Origin: Anaeramoeba flamelloides
Lineage: Eukaryota > Metamonada > Anaeramoebidae
Reading direction: 5' to 3'
Assembly: GCA_027625915.1 (NCBI GenBank)
Contig: JANTQA010000047.1
Coordinates: 17,298,001 to 17,362,000 of the forward strand
DNA length: 64,000 nucleotides
Position numbers and translations under genes: made by a program
Part shown: in pieces, positions 47,206-59,956 of the stretch
Numbering within the stretch: position 1 is the first letter of the stretch
Layout of the letters: each line of letters opens with the position of its first letter
The notes under the pieces: model-generated
What the model was told of the DNA's origin: nothing
Databases searched by the model: none
What the model saw: the letters and a program-made list of their open reading frames with translations, nothing else

Positions 47206-49378
47206 CGAAATTTTTTTCACAATGATCAAAATTAAAACCTTGAAAACTGAAATACCAACCAGAAATTTCAAACTTCACTTCGAATTTTATTTTTCTAACC
47301 TTTTAAAAATATTAATCAAAATTCAATAAAAAAGCCCAATATAGGATAATTTATGTAATTACGGGTATATTTTTGTTTCAGTATAAATGTAACAAAAGTT
47401 TCATTCAGTTTTACCAAAAAAGATTTTCAAATCAAATAATCTTTCATATTTTTAATTTGGGATTGAAAATTAAATTATAAATTTCCCTTTTTAGAATTGT
47501 TGAATTTGATGATTTATTTTAATTTTTGGTATATGATTTTTTTTATGGAAAGCCGTTTGAAAATTTTGTTCTTTTTATTTTACAATTAACAGTAATAAGA
47601 AACCAGTTAATACCAAATGTTTAAATTGAGATATAGATTAACTATTATGAATCTATCAATTTAAACACTTCTTTAAATACAGAAATCAAAAAAGACAGAA
47701 ATATTCTAAATAAATTGAGTAAATGACTTTAAATATCCAAATTTATCCTGAAACCAATATAACTATTGATTAAAACATTCTGATTATGGGATATTGGAAT
47801 AAATGAAAAAAGAAAAAAAACATTTTTTCCAAAAATACTTCATTTTTATCCTTGGATAAAAGATCATAAGCACCTTAACCATCACGAAATGGTTACACTT
47901 GTGATGTGTTTGAAGAATTTTGTATGAATTTATACTTTATAATCCTTATTTTAAAGGATAAAATATTTGATCAAAAATTTCATTTCATGTTATTTTGATA
48001 AATCTCATCAAAATTATAAAAACAATATTAATTTACCAGTAAAAATGTAGAGTAATTAATGTTAAAAAATTTTTTTGATATTGTTTTTGAAAAATTTTTT
48101 GTTTTTGATTGTTGGTTTTTTATAATCGGTGGTGATTCAGATTATGATTTGTTTTTGAATGTTATTCGACAGACATTACAATTACTAATTTTTTTTTTAC
48201 ATTTCATAAAAGAAATACTCAATCCCCAATTAGAATTGTTGTGAATTATAATTTTGAAGACAATTGTATTTGTTTCATAGTGTCATCTTTTGAACTTTTT
48301 GAGATCTCGATGATTTCAATTTTTTTCATTTCTTAAATTAGTTATTTGTATCTCAAGAATAATAAAAAATCCTTACTCGGTCAAATTTAGAGCTTTATAA
48401 AATAATCACAAATTTATTTAAATCAAATTAAATTAATTTTCGAACTGAATCAAAACCTTTTGTTTTAATGTGAAGAATTTTAACCCTTTGGAAATTTAAA
48501 ATAAGAACCGAGTGGATTTTTTTTTTTAAATTTGGATTTTTTGAAATTTTTTATATCTTTTGAAACTTTTCTTCTTGGATGTATATTTTAAATTGTGAAT
48601 ATTCGATTTTTTTTTATTGTTTAAAGTTTTTTTAATTGAGATCTTTTTTTTTTTTTTTGCATTTTTGGGAATATAAAAAAAGAAACAAAATAATTTTTTT
48701 TTATTTGATTGTTTTCAGAATTGAGAATTCTTTAAAACTTTTTTTCTGTTTAAATGGGATTTTTTTTAAAATTAGAAATAAGTAATTTTTTTTTTGTTAT
48801 TTGGATTTTTTGACAATGAGATCCTCTAAAGATTTTTTTTTGTTATTTGAATTTTTTTCCAATAACGATCCTCCAAAATTTTTTTTTTTTGTTCTTTGAA
48901 TTTTTGTCAATCAATAGAAATGTAATTTCACAATGCCCTTTAAAGTTTCAAGTCTTTCATTGTGTATTGTGCAAATCCACGGTAAATGAATAGATCCTTA
49001 AATAAAAGATTTTAAACAATTAATAAAAAAAAAAAAAAAAAAAAAAAAAAGTAAGTCAAATTCTATTATTTATTGGATCTGTATGACTTTAATTATCATT
49101 TTATTTTGTTTATTTTTATTTTAGTTAAAGCTCTTTGATTTTTTTTTTATATTATTTTTCAAAAGAGAATATTTGTTTCAACAATTTTTTCAATTAAATT
49201 GAGAAGCAAAAAAAAAAAATTAAAATTCTAAAAACAAATCGACATTTTGTAAAATATTTGATGAACAATCTAATTTAGCTTGTTCGAATTTTGAAAAAAA
49301 ATTTTAAATTCAAAAAAAAAAGAAAGAGAGGGAGAGGGAAATCAAGATTATTGGTTATTAGTCTGTGTCCTCTTGAAT
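47206..49378. other. intergenic with T-rich tandem units and poly-A run
   Basis: At about 48780-48910 a unit with TTTTTTTTTGTTATTTG, ATTTTTT.CAAT and GATCCTC is repeated three times, much as at about 28880-29010. A 26-base A run (49025-49050) follows about 110 bases later, which could be the tail of a SINE-like retroelement. No gene seen. Confidence 0.45.
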
Positions 49379-51456
49379 TTAATTTTCTTCCTCTTCGTAA
49401 TCTTCTTCTTCTTCATCTTCATCAATATTGATATCAACTTGTTGCTTTTCGTCTTCAGATTCAACAGCCCAAACTCGGATTTTGTTATCTGTATAACCAA
49501 CAAAAAGGGTATTTCCGTCATGGCTCCAGGCAAGTGAGATTGGTCTTGGCTTGATTCCCTTTTTACCAACTTTGAATGTGTCATTTAATTCAGCAAGTAA
49601 GTAATCTTTTTGAAGTTGCCAGATTTTGATTCCGTTTCTTGAGGCGGTTGCTAACCAGAATCTATTTGGAGAAAATGATAATGCATTGACTTCTTCGCCA
49701 ACGTCAAGGACCTTAAGGCCTGCTTGCTTTTCAAGATCCCAAAGGATTGCCTTTCCGTCTTTCCCGCCAGATGCGCATAAGGATCCGTCTGGGGACATTT
49801 CAACACAGTTGACTTGTTCGGTGTGTCCATAGAGATTTTTTTCTAATTTGCATCCATTCAAGTTCCACATTTTGACAGTTTTATCCCATGAAGAGGAAAC
49901 AAAGGTGGTTGATTTCAAGAGTGGCGAAAATCTTACAGAGCTGACCCAATCATTATGGGAACTTTTGTCTTCAATAACATATTTACATTTTCCTAAGGTG
50001 TTCCAAAGTCTAACTGTTTTATCCCTTGAGCTTGATAAGATTTGTCTGTTTTCGGCAGAAAAGGTTACAGAAAGTACATCTCCTGTATGTCCAATAAATT
50101 GTTGGGTGCATTTTCCTGTTGTTAAATCCCATAATCTAAGAGTTTTGTCTTTTAAATGGAATTTTTAAAAAAAAAAATGAGATGAAAGAGTGAAAATAAA
50201 GGAAAAAATATTGAAAATTAATTAATTAGAAATTATTGTTGTTTTTTTTTTTGAAAATTGGTTTATTGAATAAGAATTGTAAAAGTTGAATTTTTCGTGT
50301 TGGTTGGTTTTTTTTTTTTTGTTTGAAATTTCAATTTACTTTTACTATTCTAATAAACAAAACAAAAAAAAAAAAAAATGAATTGACTTTTTTTAGTTTT
50401 TTTACCAATGAACACCAATTTATTAAATTTAATTTTCCAAGTTTGAAATTTATCCAGGTGTTTTGTTAGCAGTTTTAAAAAGGTGAATACTAAAAGGTTT
50501 AAAAGTGATGATCGAACTGTTTGGTTCACTCTTTTAAGAATTATAGTAATACTTGATAAAACTTTGGTTTATGACGCACTTTTTTAAATTGCGATATTGA
50601 TAAATAATTACTAAATAAGCACCTTTTGAAAATAACTGTACAAAATTATTTCTTTCTTTTAGAAGATCACATGAATTTCAAAAAATACAATTCTTTGAGG
50701 CAAATGTATTCTATCAATATGAGAAATAAAATGAACAAAAAAAAAGTTACAAAATGATTGCCGATCGGATTGGTTTTGAGTAAATTGTCTTGGTTGTGTA
50801 GAAAGAGATCAGGGGTATAATGTAAGAATTTCTTTTTGGTTTATTGGTATTTCTTTTTGTTTAATTATGTAAATTTTTCTTCAAAAAAGTCAAAAACAGA
50901 AAAAGAGTTCGGTGTGGTTTTTTGTGAAAAAAAAAAAAAAAAAACTATTAATAAACGATGAATTCAACTTTGGTAGCAATTCTAATCCGAGTTTTTTCAT
51001 TTGAAATCTCCATAAAAATTAACAAATAAAAAGAAGCAATAAAAAATAAAAAAGAAAAAAAAAATATAATAGGATATACCCCAAGATCCAGATAAAGCAA
51101 ACATTCCATCTGAAGAAATTGTAACATCTTCAACAAAATGGCTATGGCCGTGAAGAGATTTGACTGGATAAGCGTAATCTTCTTGATATCCTGAAACTTG
51201 TTCTTCATTAATATTCCAAACAAGTAGAGTTTTGTCTTTTGTTAATTTAAAAAAAAAAAAAAAAAGGAAATGAATAAAAAGGTTTGAGTGAGGAAAAGCA
51301 AAAAGAAAAGGAATTGAAAAGAAAAGAGAAAAGAAAAATACCTCTTGAGCTAGTAACAAACATATTTGGATTTTCTGGTGTTGTTGCAATCGAGGTTACC
51401 CAACCATTGTGTCCTTCAAGTACACATTTTAAAACTAAGGAATTTTCTGAACTCAT
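49379..51456 (-). CDS. RACK1: RACK1 (seven-bladed WD40 scaffold of the 40S ribosome), three exons
   Basis: Exons 51456-51342, 51235-51080 and 50148-49379 give 346 residues. Introns are 106 and 931 nt, GT-AG, phase 1. Joins restore VTSSR-DKTLLVWN and LSGSW-DKTLRLWD, both diagnostic RACK1 blades. Other landmarks: LEGHNGWVTSIA, GHTGDVLSVTFS, SSSRDKTVRLWN, HNDWVSSVRFSP, SSWDKTVKMWNL, GHTEQVNCVEMSPDGSLCASGGKDG and LFVGYTDNKIRVW. RACK1 sits on the 40S head near the mRNA exit and docks kinases and translation factors. The usual length is about 317; the excess is an acidic tail (IDEDEEEEDYEEEEN) with no counterpart in animal or yeast RACK1. The ATG fits the family start. Confidence 0.97.
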
Positions 51457-52610
51457 TCTGTAAAAGTGTTATATTGATCAAAAGTTTAATAAATCTATTT
51501 GATAAAAATAAAAAAAAAAAAAAAAAAAACACAAAAAAAAACAAAAAACAAAAAACAAAAAGCAAGAATTTTAAAGAAAAAAAATTTTTAATCTTGAAGA
51601 AAAACAAGTTTTTGTCTTGAAAAAAAGAAAACAAATGGATTACTTTTGAAAAATAGTGTCTAACAAAAAGGTAAAATTTGAGAGTAACAAAAAAAAATGA
51701 CTTTGAGGAATTTTTCATTTTTGTCCTAAAAATTTCTTGTCCCATTTGTGAACAAACAAAAGATCAGTTCACTTTTGTTCAAGTGTATTTATGACTGAAA
51801 CTAAATAGGTTTATACAAAGCTCTTCACTATTTTGTTTTAATTTTCAAACTCCTTTATTTCTCAACACAAAGTTCTACCACTCCCCTATTCTGTATGTTA
51901 TTTCTGATCCCTAAAATATTCAAATTGGTAAAGTTAAAAATTCTTTTTTTTTAGTTAATTAACTTTAAATATTTTTTTAGGTTTGAAGACTTTTGTTCTC
52001 TTCAAGTTATTAAATTTGGTTGGGTTTATATAACTGGTTATTAAATAAAACAAAACAAAATCTCCTTTTTGAGGTTTCGAGTTCTTGGACCTCTTTAAAT
52101 GTTCCCTAAAAACAGTTTGCATTTTGGCTCATGTTTAAAGTCTGAAAAGAAGGAAATAATAGAAAATATTGATCATTTTTTATGGATATGACCTTCCTCT
52201 GAAAAAAAATAGATTAATTTTTCAAAATAAATTAAAAGAAATAAATCTTAATGAATTAATTTTGACTGTTGTATTTTGAAATTATTTTCATTAAAATAAT
52301 CGTGAAATATATGATTTTACGTTTAAATTTTTAAAAGGGGATTTAAGTCTCAGTGCAACAAGAGTGTAATTTACATTTCTTCAATAATAAAAAAAAAACA
52401 AAGAATTTTTTTTTCAATTGATTATTTCAGGCGAATCTCAATTTATGAAATCCACTTTCGAGTAAAATTCCCAAAATCAGAAGAAAAAATCATCAACCAA
52501 ACAGTATTATTGATTTTTAATCAAAAAAAAAAAAACAAAAAAGGATATTTTATCAATTAATTTTTCAATTAATCAACAAACTCAAGAAATTAATTTACTT
52601 TTCAAAAAAA
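51457..52610. other. intergenic between the RING gene and RACK1
   Basis: A/T-rich, with an A-rich low-complexity patch at about 51508-51590. A block at about 52302-52405 (CGTGAAATATATGATTTTA ... GAGTGTAATTTACA) is repeated near 63706-63820, so a small dispersed repeat is present. No gene. Confidence 0.5.
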
Positions 52611-54401
52611 TCATTTTTTTTTTTTAAAAAGGATATAAGAATTATAGGAAGCACGGCAAATTGGGCACTTTTCAATCTGATGATAGCATTTTTTACATAC
52701 ACATAGATGACAGCAATTTAATAAGATTACTTCCTTTCTACCTGAAAAGCAAATCACGCATTCGCTTGATTCATCATAATCCCCATAAACTTCACTGATC
52801 CTATAAAAATTAGGGCCAAATGAATTAAATATTGCTCTAATATGTGGTGAATATTGGAAACCAGAAAATTCGGCAAGTATTAATTCTGATGAGGGAAAGT
52901 GCTCAATTATTGAGGAGCGCAGCAATTCCGGATCGTTTTCCCAGAAATCAATATTTGAAAAATCAAAATTTGGGCTGTTTTGGATAACAATAATTAAAGG
53001 GTACAGTGCTGTATTTTTCACTTCATATTCAGAACGGAAAATTTTTGACAATTGATCACAATTAAAATTTTCAGACTGATAAGATAGCAATTCACCTTTT
53101 TCAAAAGTTTGAATTTCAGAACATTCCAAAAAATGTTTGAAATCTTGAATAATTTCCTTTTTTAGCTTTTCGTTTTTCTTTTTCTTTTTCTTTTTCTTTT
53201 TCTTTTCAAATAATATGCCATTATCATTAACGTTAACATTAATATTAACATTTTCTTTTTCTGTTTTCTTAATTTCGTTGATACCAAAATCAATCACAGT
53301 AATCTGCAATCCTTCGTTTGGATCATCCAAGATAAAATCATCTGTAATATCATTCTCGTTTTCGTTCTCTTTTTCTTTTTCCTTTTCCTTTATTTCTTGA
53401 TTTTCCTTTTCGTTTTCTTTTTCTTTTTCTTTTTCTTTTTCCAAATCCTGTAGTTTGAAATTTTCGTCATTGTGAATTTCACCTTCACTTCCACTTCCAC
53501 TTCCACTTTTTCCTTTCGTGTCACTGCTCGGATCCGTCTCACTACTGTAATCATTTTTATTTATTTCAACAATATCTTCAATGATTTGAGTTTTTTCAGT
53601 GTACATTTTTTTCTTCAGAAACCGCTTGAATCTTGTTTCAACCGTTAATTGGATTTGGCTTTTATTTGCTTTTGAATGGCTGGTGAATGATCTTTCATCA
53701 ATTTCTTGATTCAAAGAAATATCATCAGAACTTGAATCCGTGGACATTTTCTCAAAACCTTCGGACGAATCAAACTGGCATTCACTTGAACGATCATTGT
53801 TATTGAGACTTAGTTTGTTTAGATAATTCTGAGAAAGTTTTTTTTCATTTTTCTTTTTCTTTGTTTTGTTCAAGGTAGCTTTTTGTTTCTTATTTACACG
53901 ACGTTTTTTGTTTTTGTTATTTTTTTGATACAGCGTTATTTCTTCAACAATCTGATCAACCATTTTTTTTCTATTGATTACTAATTGTCGGAGGTATTGT
54001 TTGAAACTTCGAGAGTTAACGCCATAAAACAATTGGACTTGTGTTTTTGGTGATGTTGATGAAAAATCAAAACTAACATTAAACGTATTTGATTGGGCTG
54101 TGCGATCACACTGAAAACTCTCCTTGTTAAATCGAAAAGTTTCAAAGGTTGATTTTAACTCTGATCCTTCCTTGGTTTTGTTTTCTTGTGCTTTAATATT
54201 TGTTTCGTAATGTGGCCTTGAGAAAATCGGGGTGGACGGGAATTGCTGTGAATATGTTGGATCATAGACCACTTGGTTTGTTTCAATTGAATTTCTTATT
54301 TGCGTGATCGAACAGAACTCTTTCACGATCCGAAAAAACCATACAAGTCCTATTACAATTATGAAAAAAATACAGAAATTCCAAACATCGTCATCGAGCA
54401 T
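52611..54401 (-). CDS. membrane-anchored MGRN1/LOG2-like RING E3 ubiquitin ligase
   Basis: 596 residues from the first ATG (54401); the open frame runs 7 codons further up without an ATG. A hydrophobic segment at about 6-24 suggests an N-terminal anchor with the rest cytosolic. Residues about 100-160 (FNVSFDFSSTSPKTQVQLFYGV) resemble the beta-rich domain in front of the RING in MGRN1/LOG2 proteins, split here by a long Lys/Glu/Ser insertion (about 165-415); the family-like sequence resumes at NTALYPLIIVIQ. The C-terminal RING (about 548-582) reads CVIC, then CCHLCVCKKC, then CPIC, the C3HC4 spacing of MGRN1 with a shorter last loop. It should transfer ubiquitin from an E2; the target is unknown. 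The stop is TGA. The (AAAAAG)n Lys run at 53170-53210 is a repeat-expansion tract. Confidence 0.85.
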   Translation of the reverse strand: MLDDDVWNFCIFFIIVIGLVWFFRIVKEFCSITQIRNSIETNQVVYDPTYSQQFPSTPIFSRPHYETNIKAQENKTKEGSELKSTFETFRFNKESFQCDRTAQSNTFNVSFDFSSTSPKTQVQLFYGVNSRSFKQYLRQLVINRKKMVDQIVEEITLYQKNNKNKKRRVNKKQKATLNKTKKKKNEKKLSQNYLNKLSLNNNDRSSECQFDSSEGFEKMSTDSSSDDISLNQEIDERSFTSHSKANKSQIQLTVETRFKRFLKKKMYTEKTQIIEDIVEINKNDYSSETDPSSDTKGKSGSGSGSEGEIHNDENFKLQDLEKEKEKEKENEKENQEIKEKEKEKENENENDITDDFILDDPNEGLQITVIDFGINEIKKTEKENVNINVNVNDNGILFEKKKKKKKKKKNEKLKKEIIQDFKHFLECSEIQTFEKGELLSYQSENFNCDQLSKIFRSEYEVKNTALYPLIIVIQNSPNFDFSNIDFWENDPELLRSSIIEHFPSSELILAEFSGFQYSPHIRAIFNSFGPNFYRISEVYGDYDESSECVICFSGRKEVILLNCCHLCVCKKCYHQIEKCPICRASYNSYILFKKKK

Positions 54402-57400
54402 TTGAGTTTTTAATTTTGACAAATTAATTTTTCGTCTAAATCCTGAGTAAGAGCTTTTTTCTTTTTTTTTGGAAAAGAAAGAAAGGTAAATTGTGGAAAT
54501 AATGAAAAAATGACAGAAAGCCTTTTGAAAAGTTTAAGCTCTCGACAGAGGTGTATAAGTGGTTTTATGAATTTAGGCCCGTCAAAGTAACCGAATTATT
54601 CTTTGTGGTGAATTTAGGATCTTCAATATTTATTTTGAAAAGTAATTTCATTCAATGAATTTTTGCAAAGATATTGGAAACTCATTTATTTAACTTTTCT
54701 GGATAAAAATTGTAGCATTCTTTAATTGTCGAATTCAAAAAAATATTTTTCATTTTCAACTATTTTTTAATTTCTTTTCTTACTTTCCTTTCAAAACAAA
54801 AACTAAGCCCAAAAATTCGATTACTTAGTAGAATTCAAAGAGAATTGAGTTAACACATCAAATAAAACGGAAATTTAAGCTTGTTCAATTTACTTCAATC
54901 TGAGATTGAAATTGTAAACATTAGTATACTGGTATTTGAATAAAAAACGGAAAAATTTACACTACATTTTCAATTTCATTTTAAAGTAGAACCGCAAACT
55001 ACCAACCCACTTGTTTGGTAACTCAATTTATTGAAGAAAAATATGTTACTGAAGTGAAAATTTTTTCCCATTTATAATTCAAATACCAGTAAGTGAATTT
55101 TCTGGATTTTTTGATGATAGGATTTTTTCCATTCATTGGAAATTGGCTTTAAGATTTTAACCAAAAGTATTAATTATGTTTGAGGAATTTCAGTTTGAGA
55201 TATTTTTATTGATTAGTGAATAAAAAGTAAAATAATAATTGAAAAATTTTCTGTTTTAAGGATTACGACTTCAGTTTAAAACAGTGAAATAAATAGTATA
55301 AGAACAACACTTAGAAGAGTTTTGTAATCTCAGTAATATTTACACACTGAGAATTTCTTTGAGAAAAAATGAGAAATTTTAACAATTATCACAATTTTCT
55401 CAATTTTTACCTTGTAAAGATCATGCTAGAATTTTGATTTTAATATTTTAGAATTTCCCTTTCAACTTTCTGAACTCACACTATTTTCTAGAACTGTTCT
55501 ACATATTTTTTACATTTGCTTTTACAAGTTTGAAATGTTATCAAATTTGACTTGTACTTGAAAATCCCCAAAATCCATTTTTTACAATTAATTTTTTTGT
55601 AATTTTCAATTTATCTTGTTCATTGAAAAAAAAAGAAAAAAAGTTTTCTGAGTTCAAAGGTAAAGATGAAGAAAAATGTTTTTTTTTTTTTGTTCAATTT
55701 TTTCTAAATGAAAATTCTTTTTGAGAAGTGAAAGTGAAATAGCACAATAAATTAATACACTTTCAATGGTGGGAACGTAGTCCTATACTACCAACTTGAA
55801 AATAAAACAAAATTGGCAAATTTTTTTCAATTAGACAATTTTTTCGGAATGCTAATAAGATTTTTTTTCAATTTAATGATGGAGACTCAAAAAGGAAAAC
55901 AAAATTTCAAATAATAAAAAAATTATTAATGTTATTCAAATTATTAGGCTGCTTTATTAACATATTAAGGGATTATTAGACCCACAGAAAATCTTTAAGT
56001 AAATTTAATAGCAAACTCAAAAAAAATTTATAACCACATCTTAAAATTAGAAAATGAAGTAAAAATATGAGTAATCCAAGATCAAACCCACTTTACTGCT
56101 TTGGAAAAAAATTGAGATGATTATTTTGTCAAAAATTGATTATTTAATTGTAAAATATTTGAAAACTAATCAAAATCACAAGGGATTTTTGATAATAATA
56201 AAAAAAAATGAGGATTAAAACCTTTTATGAAGTATATTATCTAAATTATTTGCATTTTATTTCAATTCTATCAAGATACTTCAAATAGAATATATAAACA
56301 ATCAAAATTTTATTATAGCTCTAAATCTTCACAGAAATGAAGAATTATCAATATTTTATATCTTTTGCCATTTTAAATGTTTTTAAAAAATTAAGTATCC
56401 CTTGGGTATATTTCTTTGAATTTTAAAACAATTCCTTTGTACCCTTAATATTTAATCTTGATATTCAATACTAGTTTTAAAAAATTAAGATTTCAGTAAG
56501 ATTTACAATAAAAAATCGTAAAAATTATAAATTTATCATTTTCACAATTGCTTTATCTTTATAAGAATCAAGTTTTTCAAAAGTACTCACAAAAAAAAAT
56601 TGATAAAATATTTAGGATTGTCTCTAAAATTTGTAATTTACCAGATACTAATTGTCCAAAAAAAAAGTATTTTTTACTCATTTGTATCACTTTTTACAAA
56701 TAAAAAATAAAGAATTTGATTTTTAAGACATTCTATTTGAAGGTTCTTCATATAATTAAAATAAAAGGAAATTCTAAGTTAGATACTATACTTCTTAAAA
56801 GGGTTGAATATACATTTTTTTTTATTATTATCATCAAAAATTCTACTGGTTTTGATCAGTTTTCAAATAGTTGAAAATTAATTTTTTAATATTTGACAAA
56901 ATAATCTTCTCTCTTATTTTCCTCAGCCCAATTTTTTTCAGCAATAATTAAATGTTATATTTCGAAATGAATTATTGCTTGTAAAAATATTAATCCATTT
57001 TTCTTATTTTAACAAATTCAAAATCCTACAAATTTCCAAATTAAATCATTAAAAATTAATTTATCTGTAAGAAGTAAGGAATCTTATAATTTGTGAAGGA
57101 AGTGTACTAAAACAACCATTAAAAATAAAACCCAGTAGTTTATAAAATGATCCGATAAAAACAATAAACTTAATTTAAAAAAAATTACAATAATTATTTT
57201 AAAATCTTTAAACATTATAATTTTTTGATTCAAAAACTATTTTAAATAAATTTTTTCATTTTATTGAACAAAAAAATAGAATAAAAACAAGTAAACCATA
57301 AATTAAAAATACTATCAAAATATTTACTTACTAAACCCTATAAAGTTCTACTTAACATAAAGAAATAATTTAAAATTTGATTATATTAATCAATAATTAA

Positions 57401-59956
57401 TAACATAATCTTATTTTTTTTAGTGGGTTATATACAATACTAAAAAATAAAACACTGATATACTTTTTCAAATATTTCTCAATTTATTAAAAATTTTCAA
57501 ACAAATAAAACAATTCAAATGCAAATTCTTATAAAAAAAATAATAGAGATTCTTAAATAACTATATTTAATAATAATAGTTTGTTTTTTACTCTCTTAAT
57601 ATTTAAAAAAGAATATTATGGAATCTTTTAAATTTCGAGAAGTTTAATAAATATTTGTGAATAAAATATATGCTCAATTTTTTTAGGTATTCAAGGATTC
57701 AATATTATGTTTATTTTAGTTTTATTTTTCAAAAAAGTTTACAGTTTCTAAGTTTATTTGATCATAAAAATCCTCAGAAATTACCAAAAGTGAGATTTCT
57801 TTAAAAAATAAAAATTTTGCAAATTTTTCTCATTTTATTTTTGATCTAAATATTCAAAAAAAAGATCAGATCTTTTGGCTTATAAATTTCTCAATTAAAA
57901 TGAATACTTTTAAAAATAATAAATAATCTCTCGAAATTTCATAAATGAATTTTTTTTTTTATAGAAGGGATCAGTGGTTTTCTTGTACAAATATCCACTC
58001 TATCATTTTAGATAAATATATAATTATAAATAAAAAGTCTCTGAAGGTATTTATTTATTCAATAATATGAGTATTTTTCTGGAAATTTGTATCTCATTTT
58101 GGCTTCTTTTGTAATTTTTCCACTAATCGTAATTTTGTTTCCCCCCCTTGAATAACTGACGAATCTACGATTTACTCCAAAAAACCCTTGAAGTAATTTA
58201 AGTAAAAGAAAATCAATAGAGTAATTTAAACTTCCAAAATAACCATTATATACATATTATTTTGCATTGACTTAATTTAATACAATACCTTTTTACTTTT
58301 TTTTTTTTTTTTAATTTTTCAACCTTCAAGTACTTTTTTAGATACATTTTTATTTCAAAAAATTAAATTTAGGAGAGAAAAAAGTTTTAGTATTCAACAT
58401 CTTAAAATTTCATTTGTTTTTTCCTTATACTCTAATAAAAAAAGTTTTTATAACTTTTTATAAACGGGCTGTAAATGTGTTATAATCGTTATAATTTTTT
58501 AAAATGTTATAAAATTTTATTCTAAAATAAATATAAGTTATAAAATTTGTTATCAAATTCGTAACATGTTATAAGTCTGTGATAAGAATATTTTTTAAAA
58601 AATATTGAAAAAAACATTATGTAAAAGGAAATTTTGCTATAAAAATGTTATATAGATGTCATAACAATGTTTTTTATTAAATAAGATCAGATAATTTAAT
58701 TTTGAAATAAATTTTTTTTTTGTTTTTTTAATATTAAAATTATAAGGCTATACATTTTAAACTTTTTTTATTCTAAATTTCGACCAATTCCATTCACCTA
58801 AAAATAACCTTAGAAATTCGGTACTTGTAAATTCAAATAGATGGATTGAATCACAATATGACAAATCTCTTTTATTGTTCAGATAATATTTAAAATAAAA
58901 AAGGAGGATTCTAATTTGAAACAGATAAGAAATAAAGAGGAGAAGATTTTTTTTGTGATCTTTTTTTATATCGTCATCCAAGCAAATCTGTGAAAAAATT
59001 CTAAATTTTTTTATTTACTGATAAATTCAAATATATTTAATTAAATTTTTCGATCAATTTCACATTTTCTAATCTCATATCTCAACTTTTTAAAAAAACT
59101 CAAGAGAAAGAACCTTTGAAGCACAAACCAATTTGTCAAAGTTTTTTAACATTTAAAAGAATAAAATGCTTTCTTCTAAGCTTGTATAAAAAAATGTGTA
59201 AAATGGAAAATGAAGTAAAAATTTTCAGATATTTATACGAATTTATCAGTATTTTCCTCCTCTAATTTAATTTTCAAACTTTCTCATTTATGTATGAATT
59301 ATTCTCAATAAATAAAATAGTTCAATTTTTTTTTTTACTATTAGAAACATTGATTTATACTGTTTACTACTATTATTATTTTGTCAAATTGATATAACTA
59401 TTAAAAAAAGCGTTTTCAGGTGTAAAAATTTCTTAACTATTACCTACAATTTTAATGCATTTCTCTCAAATAATTCATAATCTATTTTTCTAGACATATG
59501 TAATGATTAAAAAATTCAAAAAATATAGTAGAGATTTGGCAAAAATAAGAATACATTTAAAAAAAAACTGATTATATATCTTCTTTTATGATCATTATTT
59601 GTAGGTGTAAAAAAATATTAAAAATTCTAAAATAATAAAAGATATGATTTCATGAGGAAACATAAAACAAAAGAACACTAATTGTAATAAAACATTCAAA
59701 ATTAAAAAAAACAACAACACAAATTATAATTGTAATTTTGTGCCAAATGAAATAATTGCATAATATAAATAGAGCCATCGATAGAAATATAGACATATAC
59801 TTCAATTTAAAAATTATTCATTTTCAAAGTATTTGTTAAACAGTGTTTGGTGTTCTTTTGATTAATTTTTTGAGAAGGAGAAGAATGGAAATACTTTTTT
59901 TTTTTACAAAAAACGAATAACAAAAAACATATTAAAAATCCAAAGTTTTGGTACAA
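54402..59956. other. 5.5-kb stretch without a recognised gene
   Basis: Very AT-rich. At about 58455-58660 the hexamer GTTATAA and relatives recur many times, a local simple repeat. About 57165-57300 resembles 6245-6370. TTAAGGGATTATTAG near 55968 recalls the tip of family C but has no partner end. No RNA gene or convincing exon found on either strand. Confidence 0.5.

Noticed and set aside
53215-53400. Plus-strand Ser/Phe/Leu-rich frame opposite the RING gene
   Set aside because: Antisense of the Lys/Glu repeat tract of the real gene.
55968-55992. Third copy of MITE family C
   Set aside because: Only a TTAAGGGATTATTAG tip is seen; no matching inverted end or interior within 300 bases.
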